Assembly (NCBI GenBank): GCA_024036415.1
Contig: JAMWET010000767.1
Span: 17,501 to 81,500 of the forward strand
Direction: 5' to 3'
Source of the DNA: Prochilodus magdalenae
Taxonomy: Eukaryota; Chordata; Actinopteri; Characiformes; Prochilodontidae
DNA: 64,000 nt
In this document: positions 61,130 through 64,000 of the stretch, piece after piece
How positions within the stretch are numbered: position 1 is the stretch's first letter
Layout: the number at the start of each line of letters is the position of its first letter
Notes under the pieces: generated by a model
The model's database searches: none
The model's input: only the letters and a program-made list of their open reading frames with translations
Told to the model about the DNA's origin: nothing
Program-made: the position numbers and the translations under genes

Positions 61130-61830
61130 AACATCATCAAAAGAATAGTTGTACCCGGAAGGAAGTGTCAGATTGCAATTCTATTCCTTAGGTAGATAAA
61201 GGTCACCAGGAACAATAAACGATGATGACTTTAGACTGATATGGGCAATACTTACTGAGCTACACATATAGAAACAGTGTCTCTCAGTCTGGCGTTGGGC
61301 CATTATGTTTGTTAATGTAACATGCCAGACGTATTGGCATGGAGTTGTAGAGGTTTCTAATGGTGTCCTGTGTTGATCCATCCCATTCAGCTTGAATATT
61401 ATCACACAGTTCCTGCAGATTTTGCAGTAGGGGTGGATGTAGGTAGGGGTGGAGTAACACCAGGCATTCTGGACATGTGACATGTGACAACAAACCGTTC
61501 ATGTTGATGATGACAACAGTGCATTCACACACTGGTCGTCTCCAACAAAAGCGAAATTTGTAGATGACACGCTGCCATTCTGAGTCACTCCGTCTCAGTC
61601 TGGCACAACACTATTGCAGTCTCTGGTAACACTGACGTGGGCAGTCGTTGTAACAGTCTGCATGCATGTAGCCCTGCATTGTGAAGCCATCAGCCAATGG
61701 TGCTGGTACTAACAGGTAGACTGATGGAGGGCATCACTGCACGCAGTCGTGGCTGTTGGTTCGGTCAGGTACAGCGAGACATCATATGCGCAGTGACCTA
61801 CACTTTTATGACCTGAGGATACTGTGTGAA
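61130..61830 (-). mobile_element. Tc1-like transposon remnant, family A copy 5
   Basis: Best-preserved transposase C-terminus in the window: the minus strand from about 61430 to 61284 reads 'LQNLQELCDNIQAEWDG', then 'DTIRNLYNSMP' and 'NKHNGPTPD' before a TGA stop, a typical Tc1-type ending. Upstream lies the same deletion as in other copies, then the 'RLQ', 'SEWQRVI' and N-terminal remnants up to about 61800, all broken by frameshifts. Confidence 0.8.
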
Positions 61831-63480
61831 GATGTAGACAAACAGTTTGCATGATGCTAATTACTGGGCTATAAGCTCATATCATTTTAGCTACATTAGG
61901 CTAAGGTAGTAAACCTCATGTCAAGGCTGGAGGATTACTGTACTATAGATTTAATTAGACTTCTGAACCCCACTCACAATGCCCGGGTCAAAAGTGTACA
62001 ACATGGAATACAGGCGCATTAAAGACCCTTGTGATTAAATGCAGAGAGGCTGCTTCTAAGCAGCCAAGAGGGAAGAGAGCAATAAAGAAGTTGAAAAAGA
62101 AAAGAGAGGCTGGTGCCTCTTATCTCCATACACTCCCAGACCTCCAGCTTTTGAACTCAACATGTCGATTCTTCTAGCAAGGACAGCACAGGGGCAAACA
62201 GACTGCCAACAACAGCAGAGCTACAGGTCAGGAGCTTTGTTGCACTGAAAGTGAAGTGCTTGAGTGCATCTCTCTCTTCCTCTCTCTCTTCTTTTTTTCC
62301 ATCTCTATCTCTCCCTCATTACGTCCACACGGTACACAGCACTTGTGTTCACATGCCAAGGCTCTCTGACTTTTGTCCAAGTTTCTCCCTTTGGCCTCCA
62401 TATTCTGAGCTTATTTCCCATTCAGCTGTTGGAAGTAAGTAAGACCTTTGCTCTCTGTCACTGAACACAGTATGTGTGGTTTTCCAGTAGTATTCGTACA
62501 GCAGATGCTTTCAGTGAAAAGGCAATGAAGATACCAGTGTTAATGCTGGGGACTGGGAGAGGTTTTAAGCTTTACAGGCAGATCACAGGACAGAAGTCAA
62601 TGCCAGATCAACATTAAAGACTTTTCCAGACTAAAAAAACTTACTTCCAACCAGCATACAGTCCTGTGGAAAAGCCAGAAGGGACCAGATCATTCCAGTC
62701 CAAATCCATGTTATTCAATTTTCATCATTACGAAAAAGAAACAGAAAGCATTTCAGAAGAGCACACCTCCAACATTGAGCCTTAGAAGTTAGTTTAGAAT
62801 TTTCTGTTACCAAGATGGGCCAAACATGTTCAGTGATCTTGGGGTCTGAAATGGTTGGTCCTTTGTTCTGTGAACCAAAGCAACTTTCAAGTTTGAGATG
62901 TCTATGTCCTTTTCTAAGTAAGGCCTTCTTGATAGCTACACATCCATGCAGACCCATAAAGTTAAATTGTATTCTCTCACTGGAAGGATGGACAGAAGCA
63001 ACTTTGGAAGAGTGGAATTTGATTTTCTCCTCTCTCTAAAAGATGAAAGTGGTGTTTATCTGACAGTGAAAGTCTGTAGTGATAGTCTACCAGGTCTGTC
63101 GGTTGATTGTTAGCAGAACAAATTTCTCAGTAGCTTCTAATCTTTTTCATCTCTAGTTATTTATCTGTATGTTCTTTATATAAGTGGATTATCTTAAATT
63201 TAATTTCCTGTAGAATTAATAAGGGTGCCCTAAACTGTGTAAAATAAGTGTTTATAAATGGTGTATAATAAGTTTACTCTGGCTATTAAGCATTTCATAA
63301 ATATCCTAAAATCATTAATAAGCACTCACAACACAGCGACAAGTAGGGCTACAGTGACTGTGTTGCTTGCCTAATGGCAATCCCACTTTTATTTATGCAG
63401 TTAAACACTGGATATTGCTAACTGCTTATTTTACTATATCCTGTTCATCAGTCAAATTTAAATCTTTCAGCTTCACCAGA
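61831..63480. other. Non-coding spacer
   Basis: A CT-rich run lies at about 62265-62318. Open frames at 62251-62464 and 62715-63039 are unsupported. Confidence 0.35.
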
Positions 63481-63481
63481 T

Positions 63482-63720
63482 ATAAAGTCAAATCACTCTT
63501 TTATTGTCACATCACATTTTCACAGGTGTAAAGGTGAGTGAAAAACATAGGTGTCCCCTACAGTACTTAAATACAAAAAATATACATTTGATAATAAATA
63601 TATACAATACCAAGCGCTAAAATCTCTGTTTATACTAATATACAGTTTTTGTATAACAGTACTATAAAATTATGAATAAAAACTCTAATATATGCAGATG
63701 TACACATTTCCATATAGCAC
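63482..63720. repeat. Possible LINE 3'-end-like repeat
   Basis: 'aaagtcaaatcactctttta' and 'ttgtcacatcacattttcac' followed by 'gtgagtgaaaaacataggtg' resembles untranslated 3' ends of fish non-LTR elements. There is no coding remnant. Confidence 0.3.
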
Positions 63721-64000
63721 TATAGTAAGGCTGAGGTAAATGAGAGTACTAACCAGATATTCATATTACCTAGATATAACAGGGTTTGCCTTCTGTATTA
63801 ATGTGTTATAACAGTTTAGGTTGAAAGATGATAAGATGTTTACAACCTATAATTTTAATAACCTTTGATAAACGTCTTGGAGAATGTGTTAAACCCCTTA
63901 TAAGGGCATTCTTGTTCTAAAGTGTACCTTTATATTAAACGGCAGGTTTGGCTGGATATTAAATAAATGAAAGGTGGTCTATGAGTTTTGCACAGTACTG

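Overview
The window looks like non-coding nuclear DNA of a ray-finned fish. The repeat complement suggests an ostariophysan such as a characin or catfish, but that placement is from memory of repeat families and not from a search. It is AT-rich and crowded with teleost-type repeats: Tc1-like DNA transposon remnants, several miniature inverted-repeat elements (MITEs), tRNA-derived SINEs, a LINE-type 3' tail seeding a TATC microsatellite, and long (CA)n, (GA)n, (TA)n and (TATC)n arrays. I found no convincing protein-coding exon, rRNA gene, functional tRNA gene, CRISPR array or bacterial-style operon. The longest open frames (for example 25257-26654) come from simple or pyrimidine-rich sequence. 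The only recognisable protein code is broken Tc1-type transposase.

Layout. 1-9.3 kb: two copies of a Tc1-like family (called A here), two TATC arrays, and a 535-bp Tc1-derived element with clean terminal repeats (family B) beside a (TA)n tract. 9.3-16 kb: mostly single-copy DNA with a GA-rich block and one homeodomain-motif-rich segment near 12.55 kb. 16-19.3 kb: a Tc1-derived element (family C), then a roughly 490-bp sequence present twice about 2 kb apart. 20-24.7 kb: another degraded Tc1-like element, two full copies of a 235-255 bp MITE, and a 66-bp minisatellite with a 198-bp higher-order period. 25.3-26.6 kb: a 1.3-kb pyrimidine-rich tract. 27.2-28.6 kb: a tandemly repeated foldback element followed by two SINEs. 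30.0-30.6 kb: a 33-bp minisatellite. 31.4-33.8 kb: a 377-bp duplication whose second copy lies between direct repeats of about 108 bp. 34.4-34.8 kb: three tandem copies of a 134-bp unit. 35-37.9 and 39-41.9 kb: mostly single-copy sequence that looks like possible conserved non-coding DNA. 37.9-38.7 kb: a degraded Tc1-like element. 42-48.7 kb: a TTAA-flanked MITE, two family C copies, a long CA array, more MITEs and a SINE. 51-64 kb: further family A copies (one interrupted by a SINE with a target-site duplication), a second family B copy in opposite orientation, and single-copy spacers.

No genes here work together as a system. The interest lies in genome architecture: non-autonomous element families that share internal deletions, nested insertions, segmental and tandem duplications, higher-order minisatellite structure, and a few motif-dense segments that could be long-range regulatory elements in a gene desert or large intron. 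Coordinates of degraded repeats were set by eye and may be off by tens of bases. Family names A, B, C and so on are local labels.
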